Below, one piece after another: positions 33,815 through 45,554 of a DNA stretch of 64,000 nucleotides (position 1 is its first letter; every line of letters begins with the position of its first letter). The notes beneath the pieces were generated by a model. The model searched no databases. It saw only the letters and a list, made by a program, of their open reading frames with translations, and was not told where the DNA came from. Position numbers and translations under genes: made by a program. The stretch is from Anniella stebbinsi (lineage: Eukaryota > Chordata > Lepidosauria > Squamata > Anniellidae): assembly GCA_029215795.1 (NCBI GenBank), contig JARDYH010000001.1, positions 194,439,654 to 194,503,653 on the forward strand, read 5' to 3'.

Positions 33815-34125
33815 GCCTAATCCGAGCTAGTGCAGTGTGGTAATTATTTATTTTATTTTATTTATTTTATTTTATTTATTGCATTTTTATACCGCCCTAT
33901 AGCCGAAGCTCTCTGGGTGGTTCACAAAATATACTTTTGATTGGGGATTTGGGCAACCCAGTGTCAAATCCCCCATACAACCATGAAGCTCACTAGGTGG
34001 TCTTGGGCAAATCACTCTCAGCCTGGCTAACTCACAAGCTTGGTGCACTGTTAAAGCACCACTCTCAGCTCCTTGGGGGAAAAGGCAGGATAGAAATGCA
34101 ATACAATTTTTAAAAAAGAAGAAGA
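33815..34125 (+). mobile_element. Sauria-type tRNA-derived SINE, split by an L2 tail
   Basis: The 5' segment GCTAGTGCAGTGTGG matches the A-box-side start of the Sauria SINE. After an insertion come a B-box-like GTGTCAAATCCCC, then CCATGAAGCTCACTAGGTGG, AATCACTCTCAGCCTGGC and the tail words CAGCTCCTTGGGGG and AGGCAGGATAGAAATGCAAT. This order is that of the squamate SINE as I know it. The 33840-33938 block is foreign (see the next entry). Confidence 0.65.
33840..33938 (-). mobile_element. CR1/L2-clade LINE 3' end inserted in the SINE
   Basis: A (TTTAT)n tract is followed by ATACCGCCCTATAGCCGAAG and CTCTCTGGGTGG, the complement of the 3' end of the L2-type element at 31330-31681. It interrupts the SINE between its A-box-side and B-box-side parts, so the LINE piece is younger. 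Confidence 0.75.
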
Positions 34126-35007
34126 AGAAGATCGGAGCTTCCATCTAAGTTTGGTTCAGATGTTCTTGGGAGTTTCTTCCTTGCTTATACTTCTAAATAC
34201 AATAGGTACATTTAGACTAAATGAAAATCACAGATAGGCAGAGCTGATTCAGGGGGCTTTGGACCATGGAAATCAGCGATCCTTGCTTTTGGCATAATGT
34301 ATGAAGGAACTTAAGCATCTCCCCTGGGATGAGATGATTGAGCTGCAGGCACATTTGTTGCCCAAGCATCTCACTGAGAGGAAAATGGCTCACTTGTCAC
34401 CGGCTCACTGGCATCTTCACATGATATACTGGAAATGCAAGCAATTCATATGTCTGCCATTGCCATTTGATTGTAATGTTCAAAGTCAGCCTCAATTTAA
34501 AGAAGTTAATGAGCGGTTGAGAAGATGAAACAATGAGCTGAAACTTAAAATAATGAGATTGAAAATGAGAGAGAGAGAGAGAGAGAGAGAGCATGTGTGT
34601 GTTAGAGAGAGAGAAAGTCCTGGCTGCATATCGAAGTAATATTCCATCTGGACTGTGTTGGCTTGCAAAATTATCTCTCCGGGGCAGTATGATAAAAGAC
34701 ACCCCCCGGGATCTTTATGAGAGTAAGGGTCAATATTAAAAACAAGAGTGAAGAGAGCTGAGCACCTGAACTAATAGCCTCTTTTGTCTCCGGTTTTAAT
34801 GGGTTTGCACCTGACTTCACCACAACAGAGATTTTAACACTGAACCATCTCTGAAGGTGTTAGGACGCTTCATTAACTCATGCTGGGTTTAAAAAAAGAG
34901 AATAGGGACACAGACAAGATCTTTAGAGGAAAAGTGCAGTATGTGAATGCTGAATGTTAGAATTTCAACTAACTGCCATTCTAAATGTCAGAGAATGCAG
35001 AGGTGAG
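34126..35007. other. Single-copy sequence with (GA)n
   Basis: (GA)n lies at 34567-34591. The part 34640-34970 is repeat-free and may be conserved noncoding DNA, but no gene is visible. Confidence 0.4.
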
Positions 35008-35015
35008 GGGGTACA

Positions 35016-35334
35016 TAGGCTGACCACATGAAAAGGAGGACAGGGCTCATGTAACTTTAACAGTTGTAGAGAAAAGGGAATTTCAGCCGGCATCATTTGT
35101 ATACAATTCGTACCTGGTGAAATTCCCTCTTCATTACAACAGTTAAAGCTGCAGGGGCCCTGCCCTCTCTTGTATCTGGTCACTCTAGTATAGTGCCTGC
35201 AACTTTAATTGCTGTGATGAAGAAGGATTTCACCAGGTACTAACTGCATACAAATGATGCCAGCTGAAATTCCCTTTCCTCTGCAACTGTTAAAGTTACA
35301 TGAGCCCTGTCCTCCTCTTCAGATGGTCAACCTA
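35016..35334 (+). mobile_element. Palindromic hAT-type MITE, copy 8 (319 bp)
   Basis: It starts TAGGCTGACC and ends GGTCAACCTA. Perfect 8-bp flanking repeats GGGGTACA lie at 35008-35015 and 35335-35342. Plus-orientation centre, 'A'-type ends. It shows more substitutions than most copies (CCGGCATCATT, ATTCGTACC), so it is probably among the older insertions. Confidence 0.95.
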
Positions 35335-35342
35335 GGGGTACA

Positions 35343-36764
35343 GTAAAGACACATTTTGTTTTTTAAAAAACACGACTAGCTGATGAGATTGCTGAATACT
35401 TCTTTGTCCTTTCTTTCCTCCTGTTTTCAAGTCACGCTCTAAACATTTATTTAAAAAGCTGGAACAACAGCGGTAGAAGGTGGCAAGCATTCCAGTGACT
35501 TTCTATCATCCAGTTAGCCTCAATGACCTGACTCATATCACTCCCTCAGAAACCAATGGCGATGTTTGCAAAGATGCAGTGATATTGACAGAAGGTATGC
35601 ACCACCTGGGGACAAAATCTCTTGACAGCATGTAATCAGTTTCCAGCACTAAACAGGTGTTTGCCAACTGAGCATGCATTGAGCTTTTTTATTTCTTTTT
35701 TCGAGGCAGCCTTTGCAAATTTTAGTTGTATTCACCAGTTCTCCATATGTTGATACTTAAATTCATAGCTCAAGGTTGGGGGTGTTTAAAAAAATATGTG
35801 TGTTTTTAAAATCCTGAATTATTTTTGCTGTTAGCCAACATGATACTACCAATAAAATCCCAACAATGGCAGCCATGAGTTGCACTGCCCACTCCAAGAT
35901 GGCTATGTATCTCCAGTTACAATTTAAAGATACTGTCTTAAAGCAATATTTAGGAAACTTCCCAATACCTATGGATCAAACAAGGAAAACCCTGCAGACA
36001 ACTGTATACATTTTCTCTAATTAACCTCACAAAAATATTCACAATTTGACAAAAATCTAGTGTTTTCTACCACCTAAAACCTAACTTCCCAACTGCATGA
36101 GTCTCTGGTTAGCACTTATTTTTATTCAGGGACCACATTGTGAGAGAGGGAGGATCTCTCCCCCAAAGTGGATTGCCAGAAAGTCCAATAATCATGAACA
36201 CTGCTCACACCTTGATTGCCTCTGGGTGGGCAACTTGATCAGCTGATTCTCCTCAAGGGATTAGATTCAGGCCCAGGCTTACAGCTGCTGAGCCTTGTAA
36301 CGTTGTTATATGCAATTCTCAACACTGACTCATTTGGATCTCAAGGGTTTTTAGTGGCTTTGCCATGGAAACACCAATTCCACGAGGCAAAATCTAAAAT
36401 CTAAAACTGCTTCACATTCACAGCTGTGGGTGTAAATATAAGAACAATTCTTTTCTTAGTTCCCAGTGGTTACTATGCCTGTCAGTGAAGCTTTAAGAAT
36501 TGAACAACTGAAAAGCTATAACTGATGTGCCACAAAACAACATGAATGATTAAAGAACAGATATTCATTTTAAAGTACAATATATCTAACTTCATCTCTA
36601 TGGAGTGTCTATATTTCATAGAACAGTAATATTTACCATTTATGTTGTGCTTTAGAATACAGGACATAATTCACAGCTTTATCTCAGCTACCCTGCAACA
36701 ACACTGCTAAAATCATGTTTTTCGAGTCTCAGCTTATAAACTGGTATAAGGAAATAAGAAGTTT
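35343..36764. other. Single-copy sequence, no gene seen
   Basis: Nothing recognised on either strand. Confidence 0.45.
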
Positions 36765-36832
36765 GGTGTTGTTCCCTGCCTCGATCTGGATGGAGAGGCG
36801 GGTTAGAAATGAAATAAATAAATAAATAAATA
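36765..36832 (+). mobile_element. CR1/L2-clade LINE 3' end fragment
   Basis: GTTGTTCCCTGCCTCGATCT, then GGAGAGGCGGGTTAGAAATG and an (AATA)n tail. Same 3' end as the elements at 61075 and 63145. Confidence 0.8.
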
Positions 36833-37524
36833 AGGCTGCAATCTGATAGCAGGCCAAAGGCCCAACCATAGCAACTGGCAGAAGTGCTATTCGGCAGGTA
36901 GAGAGAAGGCCCACCAGTGGGGCAGCACTTACACCCCTGGAGGACACCCCACTCCCCTGGGGTACATCACTGGAAAGTTCTACAAGCATCAATGTACCAT
37001 CAGTGATGTTTCACCAGTAGGATAGTCTGAAATGGTGTGTGTCAAGGGCAACCTTGGATCTGTAGGACCCGAAGCCCCCTTGTTCCCCAGGGCCCTCAAC
37101 TATACCAGCCTCAGAGCAGGTGCACTTAATTCCCTGCTATTGGAGTCAATGGAAGGGGAAGAGGGCAGGCAGGGAACTGAAAGGCAAAACGGAAAAATAA
37201 GGCTTTCCCCACCACCACCTCCTGCCCTGGCTGTAGCAAACCAGCAGTGACTTGGATCTGCCAGTTGCTCCACCAATGAATCTCCCCCTGCCCTCCGCCG
37301 CACCTACAATAGGATTGCTCTGGCCACGCCGGCTTTTCAGCCAAGACTTTCCTGGAGCATCACAGTCAGCATTTTGTCAGCTTCACAATGCTTGCAGGAG
37401 TAAATGCTCCGAATTTGGTCATTTGGCTCTGAATGACTCACAGCTTTATTCATTGCGTAATTTCTGCATATGGAAAAGCCGGTTTTAGCCGAGCCTTTTC
37501 CTTAACATACTAGCTTTATATGGG
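36833..37524. other. Single-copy sequence, no gene seen
   Basis: Opposite-strand frames around 37032-37344 overlap one another and show no known motif. Confidence 0.4.
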
Positions 37525-37640
37525 TGAGGAGTAGTTTATACGGGAGAGCATTCAAACATCTAACCCCAAGCCTGCAGTCTGAAGCAGTACAACCCAGTAA
37601 CCTGCTGTATGTGTAAGCCAGGAATGGAGAACCATTGGCA
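37525..37640 (+). repeat. Unclassified dispersed repeat fragment
   Basis: TTTATACGGGAGAGCATTC, ATCTAACCCC and GCCTGCAGTCTGAAGCAG match the outer segment of the inverted arms at 6973 and 7855. It is followed by a short stretch like the MITE start. A further relative is at 60605-60670. Confidence 0.5.
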
Positions 37641-37929
37641 CACCACTTGGAATGTTTTATATATATAGTATATGAATGCATAGACCTGTTATTGGGAAAA
37701 GGTACTGCAGTCTTCTGGGGGCCATATGTCAGCTTGGTCTGAATAGGTGCACTGTGTTGATCCTTTCACACAGCAAAGGAAACTAAGAAAATATTGAATG
37801 AATTCAGAAGCTCTTTTGTTTTGGCAAGCTTAAGAACATGTCACTGGTATCAAAATAAAGACAGACGTTATACAGACCTAGCTTATGTGATACATTGAAG
37901 TCATGCATAGATTTGAATGGCTTTTCGTT

Positions 37930-37992
37930 GTTATTATTATTATTATTATTGTTGTTGTTGTTGTAGTGCTGGTGGTGGTGGTGGTGGTGGTG
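37930..37992. repeat. (TTA)n(TTG)n(GGT)n compound microsatellite
   Basis: Three different trinucleotide runs stand in series. Open frames on both strands across it are repeat translations. Confidence 0.95.
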
Positions 37993-39189
37993 ATTTTTTG
38001 AAAATATTCAGGAAATTCCTCACTGGTGATGTATGTATGCTTCCTCCAGTTTACCAAGCCTGGCTGATTTATATGAAAAGAGGGAATTGCAATAGTGTTT
38101 TTACTAGTGCTCAAGTTAGCTAAGAAACTGTAATACATCTTGTTCTCTTCTGGGGCCTTTCACTAGTTTGAAATTAATTTACAGATGAAATAAATAAAAT
38201 AGACATATTTCTTAGACTTAGAACCACTAATGAAAGCTCTTTCACACCTGCATATAGGCTATTCTCTGAAAATGTTAATCTTATGAGAGATTGCCAGCAC
38301 CGAAACTTTTGTGAGAGAAAGCAAGAAACATATAGATCCTTTCTTCACAACCAATCATATTTACTTTCTGTTAACAGAGGTAGTTCTATCATCTTGGGGG
38401 GGGGGAGAGCTTGATTTAATAGTGACCAAAAAAATGGAGATCATATCGTCCTAGCTAACACTCTTCATGAATGTAAAGGAAGTTCAAATATATTCCAAAT
38501 ATCTCCATTTACTAGCCCTATCCCTTGGGCATTTGGGCATTTTGAATGAGAATCAGCTCAGTACCCCACCATTTGTAGAACAATCCAGCTTGCTCAATCT
38601 TCTGTCAGCCATTTTATTACTGCTTTGTGGGATGGGACTGCCCCCCCCACTCCACTCCACCTGCCTTCAAAATTGAAGTACACACAGATTGCCAGTTTAA
38701 GTTCACAGTGTGTGGTAATCACACCAAGATTCCATTCTAATTATTTAATCATATTTATATACTATTTCCACAGAGTTTCAAACCAGTGAACATAAGTAGT
38801 GTACCATCCAATCCACAATAAAATATAACAGTAAAACTACACAGTGGGCTTTTCTACCCAACTTTTATCTATTTTCAGTGTCGTTGAAGGATTGAAATCT
38901 GAGCACTATACGAACAGTTTTTCCTTTCCTGCTCTTCTGCTAAAAAACATCTCAGTAGCACTGTGGTATATAGTGGAATAGCACAAATACACAAGTGGAA
39001 AAATGTTTCCTTCCGCTTTCAAAAATAATACAGCATATTCTCTACTCTAAAATAAACTTGCCAAAAGTACTCTAAAAACCGAAGCGAAACTGGAGGATCA
39101 CGCCATCATTTAAAGAACCAATAAACTCACATGAGTAGGGAATACCTCATGTAGAAAAGCTCAGTTAGAAAAATACTAATTAGATGTGA
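37993..39189. other. AT-rich single-copy sequence, no gene seen
   Basis: Nothing recognised, except that 38730-38840 faintly resembles a very old LINE tail. Confidence 0.4.
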
Positions 39190-39404
39190 CGTGCTGTCAA
39201 AGAGAACCCCCAGGTAGCAGCCTTGCCGCTGCATTCTGCACCAACTTCAGCTTCTGGACCAAGCCCAAAAGAAGCCCCACATAGTACACATTCCCATAAT
39301 CCAGACTTTACGTTACCAATACCTTAACTACTGTGGTTGAGCTATTACAGTCCTGGAACAGCTGTAGTTGGCGCACCAGCCAAAGCTGGTAAAATGCATT
39401 CCTA
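39190..39404 (-). mobile_element. L2-type LINE RT fragment (part 1 of a split copy)
   Basis: The minus-strand translation gives NAFYQLWLVRQLQ, then YVGLLLGLVQKLKLVQNAAA. This is the reverse-transcriptase C-terminal region of an L2-clade LINE and is more diverged than the (TTA)-tailed copies. The copy continues on the far side of the inserted TIR element at 39943-39985. Confidence 0.75.
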
Positions 39405-39942
39405 GGGCCTGTCTTGATGAGGAGGTTGCCCCGGGGTGGACCTGCAGTGGCGTCAGGTCATTTATATGACGCAGCCGCCATTGCAGAGCCGTTCCAAGGC
39501 ATTCCCCCAAAGCTCTGGTTTAAAAAATCAGGGACTTAAAGGGACTTTTTTCTCTTGGAGCGAAGTGACGATGGCATCTGCCGTCTGTCGCCTTGCTCTG
39601 GAGCTGCTTCGGAGGCGGGTCTGGGCAGATGGCAAACCCTGACTGGTTGCCATCTGCCCAGACAGGGGGGAGGGGGAGCAGTGAGCCAAATGCCCGCTGG
39701 CCCACCTCTGTGCTTCTCCAGCATGGGGAGAAGCCCCAAGAAGGTTTTTAAAAAACGGGGTCACGAGGAGGCACAAGCGCCCTGTGGAAAACAGACAAAA
39801 ACAAAATGGGGATGAAAGGAGGTGCTGCTCCTCGCATGCAACCCCCCGTGATTGCTCCTTTGCATGGGGATAACGTGAAGGAGCACAAACGCAGGGGTTT
39901 GGGGGATCACGGCACAAATGGGCCTTCATCAAGACGCAGCCC
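39405..39942. mobile_element. Non-autonomous TIR element, copy 2 (about 538 bp), nested in an L2
   Basis: The ends are GGGCCTGTCTTGATGA and TCATCAAGACGCAGCCC. It interrupts a LINE codon run between 39404 and 39943, which lets the empty site be read as ATTCCTAGCCAC. The duplicated target is therefore TA, or up to CTAG if the outermost G belongs to the host. The interior has the same blocks as 32304-32895. A 134-codon minus-strand frame (39528-39932) is not preserved in the other copy. Confidence 0.8.
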
Positions 39943-39985
39943 TAGCCACAGAAGCCACTTGAGCCCCCAGTGACAGAGATATATT
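39943..39985 (-). mobile_element. L2-type LINE RT fragment (part 2 of a split copy)
   Basis: The minus strand reads LSLGAQVASVAR and joins directly to NAFYQLWL of part 1 once the TIR element is left out. This is the 'VA-x-VAR-x-AF-x-QL' stretch of L2-clade reverse transcriptases. Confidence 0.7.
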
Positions 39986-41148
39986 TTTAAAAATATATTT
40001 AGATATTTAGATATAACAGGGGGGAAAGAACAGTCCCCTAACAACTGGGACAGAATAGACTGTTACAAAAGACTTGGTTAGTACAATTTTAGAGAAAAAT
40101 GGGGGGGAGTGGGGTGGAAGTCTGCTGTGTAATCTTCCTTTAGCTGTTATAATGTCCAGATGCTCAAAGCAGAATCAGCGGGCATATATTGTTGAAAATC
40201 TGGTTGTGATGTATATTGAACAAATCTCCACCATATGGCATAGAATGCTAACTGTTCTGTCTTTCCTCGAATCGAGAGCAAATCATGGCTTGTATTTTCT
40301 AATATTGCCTCAGAACATATATTCCGATACCATGCAGGTAAATTCAAATTATCCAGTTTTTTCCCACTGTTGTGTGATTGTCTGGTGAGTGGCAATTAAC
40401 AAAAATGATAGCAAATCTTTACATTTAATATGTCCATTAGATCCTTTATATATTGATAATATAGATAGGTAATACAGTAGTTGTTAATAGTGGCAAGTCA
40501 ATACCACACATATTTTACCAAAAGCTCGAAGCAACCAAGGGTGGACACATATACAAATTTAGCTTTTCTAAATTTGTGCAACTTAGTGGTGTAAGTCCTA
40601 GAATTTAATTGCCTGCATCTGCCTAAAAACTCTTAAACTGTACATTTGGTGAGGTGATCAAGTCACTCTCCGTTATACATTTCCCCCTTTAAAAACTAGA
40701 TATAATGGACGTACAATATTATTTTCAAAAATTCTGGCTAAACCTTAACTGCTTGTTTATTTGATAATTCACAACGCTAAAAATATATTTCCCAGACTTA
40801 ATTAGTGATAGAGAAATGCATAATTGAGAGTCTGTAATTTTTCATCAGATATCCAACACAACCTGATAAAAATGACTCATTCCCTCAAGCTGGAGTGTTA
40901 ATAAGAAAGTGATATCTAACTGGTTTCTGAGAAAACCAGTCTCCCTGGACCTTCGGAAACATGTGTTACCAAAACAAAACTTGTCCTAATTTTGATCTAA
41001 GAATGCTGACAACAAGGATGGCCGGGGGCAAAGCTAAGGAAGACCAGGAATGGGGCCTAACAAAATCTGGTTGGTTAAAAGAGACAAAGAAGAATTTGGC
41101 AATTTTAGGTATATGGTCAATCACAAACATTATTGTCGCCTCTGGATA
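39986..41148. other. AT-rich single-copy sequence, no gene seen
   Basis: Frames up to 104 codons (40074-40388, +) without known motifs. Nothing repetitive recognised. Confidence 0.4.
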
Positions 41149-41279
41149 TAGGCAACTTGTGGTCCTCCAGATGTTTTGGCCCACAACTCCCATCAGTCAT
41201 AGCCAGCATAGCCAATGGTGACAGATCATGGGAGATGTATGCCAAAACATCTGGAGGGCCACACGTTGCCCACCACTGA
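41149..41279. mobile_element. Short palindromic MITE (second family)
   Basis: GGCAACTTGTGGTCCTCCAG and CATCTGGAGGGCCACACG form the two ends, around CCACAACTCCCATCAG. The right terminus is GTTGCCCACCACTG. No clear flanking octamer. Confidence 0.75.
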
Positions 41280-42485
41280 AAAAAGGAAAAGACAGAGATG
41301 AGGAGATTATAGTTGTCAAAGCGGGACCTTGAACCAGAGTTTTAGATGAGATGGTCCATTGCTCATATTTGCCAGATGCAAAAAAAATCCCCAAATGTCA
41401 GTCCACCATCCCCACTATGGTGGCATATATAGAATAATTAACTAAACAACTGACAATTTGCAGCCTTTTAAAGATATTCTAAAGTATGCTGCCTGAGGAA
41501 GGCTACCTTGCCCTGCCTAATGGTAGGGTTGGCCCTGTCCTTTAATGGGGTGGCCCAAGAAAATGACTGGAAGGAAACACTGTGCTTATCTGATGATTAG
41601 AGCTTCTTTAAAATGTCTTGCTTTTCTGGTTTTGATTCAGGACCTTGTTTTCATATATAAACTCATCCTATGTTTCCTTTCCTTAGTGAATGCCCCCTCA
41701 TCACGCACCCTTTATTGACATTTATTTTACATGCTAATCTTATTTATATTTATATTTATAAGGATAGATATAGGTATAGGCAGATTGCTGTAAGACATGT
41801 GCTGTGAAGAGCTGCAATTGGAAACGCTCAAATGGTAGCCAGCTCCGACCTCATAAAATAATATGTAATCGAAGTCGATGATTTGTAAACGACCAAAAGT
41901 AAACCTCTTGAAGCTGCTGCTAAGTCCCCTTGCTGTCCCGCCTCTGGCACTGCGTGGGCATCCAGGTTACACAACCCTTTTGACAATGTGCACAGAGAAA
42001 CCATTTAACATGCTGGTATCCATTTCTCCAAGAAATTAGTTTAATGAGCTCTCGTTTTCCAGCATAGTTAGACGGAGAACAATTGTCTCTTTTTTCTCTG
42101 TGAACCTAGAAAGCAGATGAATATGGTGGGGTGAGGTCGGTTTGCCTGAGTCTTTGGCACATTGAGATAGGCAGAAGAATCAATTAAGTAGTCAAGTTCA
42201 ACGGGAAAAAATGAGACACGCTGAAAACAATCAAGGGGAAACGTATGCATAACAACATGAGTTACACTATTCACCATTGTATTCTTCTTCATAGCTCTTT
42301 TCTCTACATTAGGGACAAGGGAACTTTCAGTTTTAAAAAAGTTGTTTCTGAAAACCCTTGTGTTCTAGACCGTGCAAAAAGCTATGAACAAATATTCTTT
42401 GGGATTTTTTTTGTCACTGCAGATTTAGTTTGCCTAAAAAGGGCAGAGAGTGGGCACCGGACAACAATTTCTTCAGTGTTATTTA
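41280..42485. other. Repeat-poor AT-rich stretch
   Basis: No gene recognised. The part at 41690-42070 is free of repeats and has a texture like conserved noncoding DNA (for example AATGGTAGCCAGCTCCGACC). That is only a suspicion. A 147-codon frame at 42245-42688 (+) runs through a (TTA)n tract and has no domain. Confidence 0.35.
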
Positions 42486-42518
<33 letters not shown>

Positions 42519-42519
42519 G
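42486..42519. repeat. (TTA)n microsatellite
   Basis: About 11 units. No LINE 3' end is visible upstream, so this is probably a free microsatellite. Confidence 0.9.
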
Positions 42520-43694
42520 CAGGCAAAATTCCCTTACTTTCAGCAAGAGTTCTCAGCTCTACTTTACCCCTCCCATTCTAAATACAAAACTTGGAATTGA
42601 CTATTCAGGGTTACACTTGTCAATATCATTGCTTTGTGTGAATGTGTTACTCAGAACTTTAAAAAAAAAAAGTACAAGTTTGTGCTAAGAACCATACCTG
42701 CATAAATGATGGAAACTATACACATTTGTATCATTGCTTAATATTTCATAATCCATAGTGTTTTCCTATGCATGTTTACTAAGTCCTGCTAGGCATACTC
42801 TCAAGTAAGTAAGCACAGGACTGCAACCCTAATCTACTTCCAGTAGTTATGGGCTGAGGCCAAATCTATCAGAACACTAGATCCCTATACACTAATCACT
42901 AGCAATCGTATTTACACACACACACACACACCCCTTTCATTTCTAATTCTTCAGTTCTGGCTTTTGAGATTTCAGCAGTCATTGCCTAGACACACACACT
43001 TTGCAGCCATAAGGGTTAGAACCTTGTTTCCCCACCCACCGCACCCCCAGATTTTTAAAAAATGAGTTGAGGTCACCAGGAGGTTAATTTCTGGCCCAAC
43101 AACCCAATATTGTATGGGGGGGTTATTGCTTTATTCCTTGAAGGTTTGACAGTCATTGGCCTCAGTCCTGAGCAAGTTAGTTGCACTTGGGTCCCTTTGA
43201 AATAAGTGTAACTTAATTTAGTGATGATTAATTTTTTGTATTGATTGCAAATAGGAATAAGCATGACTAACTTTCTTTGGGCTCTGCTTTTATAATTAAC
43301 TCAATTTTTGCCACATAATATATTTTTATAATCCAGTTCATCAACAGGGTTATGTCCTCATCTCTTATTAAAGGAATGTTAGTTATTAGGGATGTGTGAA
43401 ATAACCCCTTTTGGTGGCATTTCCCACTTTTCTACCCCATAGTATTAATGGAAACTCAGCAGAGTATGTTGGATATCATTGGTTTCAAGAACTGTTGATA
43501 ATTGGGTTTGCATTGCACTGCATAGTATATATGAATTTTGCAATGGGATATGCTTTTAGAGGGACATCCACATTCTTAAACTCCCAGTCAGCTTGCCCAA
43601 GAGTTTGTACTTCTTTCTTTCTCTCATTCTTCTATACAGAAAGTAAATCTGATAGAATCAGACAGAAAGTCAGTTCAGGATTATTGTCCACAGA
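42520..43694. other. Single-copy sequence; short repeat at 42750-42832
   Basis: 42750-42832 carries TCCTATGCATGTTTACT, GGCATACTCTCAAGTAAG and GGACTGCAACCCT of the short dispersed squamate repeat. Elsewhere nothing is recognised. (CA)n lies at 42913-42931. Confidence 0.45.
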
Positions 43695-44244
43695 CAATGC
43701 GCTGTACATAGGGCTACCTCTGTGCCTAGTCCGGAAACTTCAACTAGTTCAAAATATGGCAGCCAGGTTGGTCACTGGTACACCTAGGGGTGACCATATT
43801 ACGCCAGCTTTAAAAATCGCTCCACTGGCTGCCAATTAGTTTCCGGGCGAAGAATAAAGTGTTGGTCATTACCTTTAAAGGTTTGGGTCCAGGTTACCTG
43901 CGGGATCGCCTTCTCCCATATAATCTGCCCCGCACGCTCAGGTCCTCTGGGAAGAACTTGCTACAGTCGGCCAAGACTAGGCTGGCAACCGTTACCCAGA
44001 GGACCTTCTCTTCTGCCGCTCCCAGACTGTGGAATGACCTGCCGGAGGAGACTCGTCAACTTAACAGTCTTTTAGAATTTAAGAAAGCTATAAAGACTGT
44101 TCTCTTCCAGCAGGCATATCCAGTGGAATTTTAGAATGTTTTTAGGATGTTTTAATGCAGTTTTAATAATGTGTGTCATGTTTTAATCAGTTTTATATCC
44201 AAACTCGATCCAAACGGAGAGGCAGGTAAGAAATAAATAAAGAA

Positions 44245-44280
<36 letters not shown>
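43695..44280 (+). mobile_element. CR1/L2-clade LINE, 5'-truncated, with RT C-terminus
   Basis: The plus strand starts within the RT at NALYIGLPLCLVRKLQLVQN. It continues through a frame break near 43830-43850, then MLVITFKGLGPGYLRDRLL, SAAPRLWNDLPEET and a stop after the QQAYPVEF end. It closes with a 3' UTR and (TTA)n tail (about 44245-44279). It is closely similar to the element at the right edge of the window. It ends in an ordinary 5' truncation. Confidence 0.9.
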
Positions 44281-44282
<2 letters not shown>

Positions 44283-45554
44283 ATTTTCTGTGGAAATCAA
44301 ACTGGTCAGTTCACTACAGCATCCCATTCTGTACATGCTATACATATCACTCCTTGAAGGGAATACTGTGGGAGAATATCTAGGACTCAAGAGATGTGTT
44401 TGACAGAACTTTGACTGTTTACCTTTAACAGCCTCCCCTGGTACAAAAATTAAACTACGCCAGTTCCACTAAGAAGCGAATCTCTTGAAGACTGACAGTA
44501 CTCCAGAGTACCATCACAGAGGAGTGGGACTAAACAGACTATCCACAGAGAAAAGTCAAGCCTACATTAAAACCGGTCCTAAAATATTTTTTGCTCTATA
44601 GACACGATTTCAACAAGGTCTCACATCTGATGATCTTCAGGGTGTGAGTTCTATATAGTACAGTAATGTTATTAAGAGTTTATATATGACTATGTATTTA
44701 TTCATCTACTTTGTACCTTTTTTCTTAGGGGACTTTTAATGTACCACCTTAACTCCAAAGTCATTATTTTAAAAGATGCAGCAAAATAAGTACACCAGTA
44801 AGCTCAACACGTCTCTTGTTCCTTCTAGAATTAAGCAATGAGGTATTAGTATCCAGCTTATTTGTATACTGATTTTGCTCATCTTACCTTGAACACAGTA
44901 ATGCACTCTTCTTTTTCTGAACACAGTAATGCACATTTATTTTGCTTTATACGGTGTGATCCATTTATACTATACATGGCAACTACTGTCAGGATTTGGG
45001 CTCCACCCTGAGCCTTCATTGCTCTGGACAGAAGCTTTTATTCTTGCCTAACCCTTGCCTCATTTGCTTGCAAATATGAGCACCTGAAAGGCTGAACCTT
45101 TTACCCCTGATAAGGTGGGCCAGACAGCCATTTAACTGGCTCTTAGCCAATAAAAAGACCCCTTTTGAAGGATGCCCCACCATTGGCAGAGCTATATAGC
45201 TGGGCCAGCATCTATTTGCCCCCCCCCCCTTTCCAAGTACAGCACCTTCCTTGGCAGATTCCACTATCCTGCTTTCTCAGAAGTGGCTTGTGCCACTTCG
45301 CAGGCTGGACGAGGGAAAAAGAAACAGAGAGATGTGTTTTAAATTCCTTGAATCCGTGGTTGGCAACCTTTTGGGGAAGTGTGCTGCAAGTCAAGTGAAA
45401 AGCAGGAGGCAAGTGAATAGCAGGGAGCTATTACAGGAGCTCCTATTGTAGGTTCTTATGATATAGTATACTAGAGTGTACACAAATACCTGGGCATATG
45501 CTTCCACGAAGCTGTAAATTGGAGAGGACAGGGAAAATATTCCGAAAGCCAAAC
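44281..45554. other. Single-copy sequence, no gene seen
   Basis: Overlapping frames on both strands at 45016-45451 show no known motif. A poly(C) run lies at 45219-45229. Confidence 0.4.

Noticed and set aside
39528..39932. 134-codon minus-strand frame as a transposase
   Set aside because: It lies inside the TIR element, but the frame is not kept in the second copy at 32304-32895 and has no transposase motif.
42245..42688. 147-codon frame as a coding sequence
   Set aside because: It runs through a (TTA)n microsatellite read as poly(Tyr), with no domain on either side.
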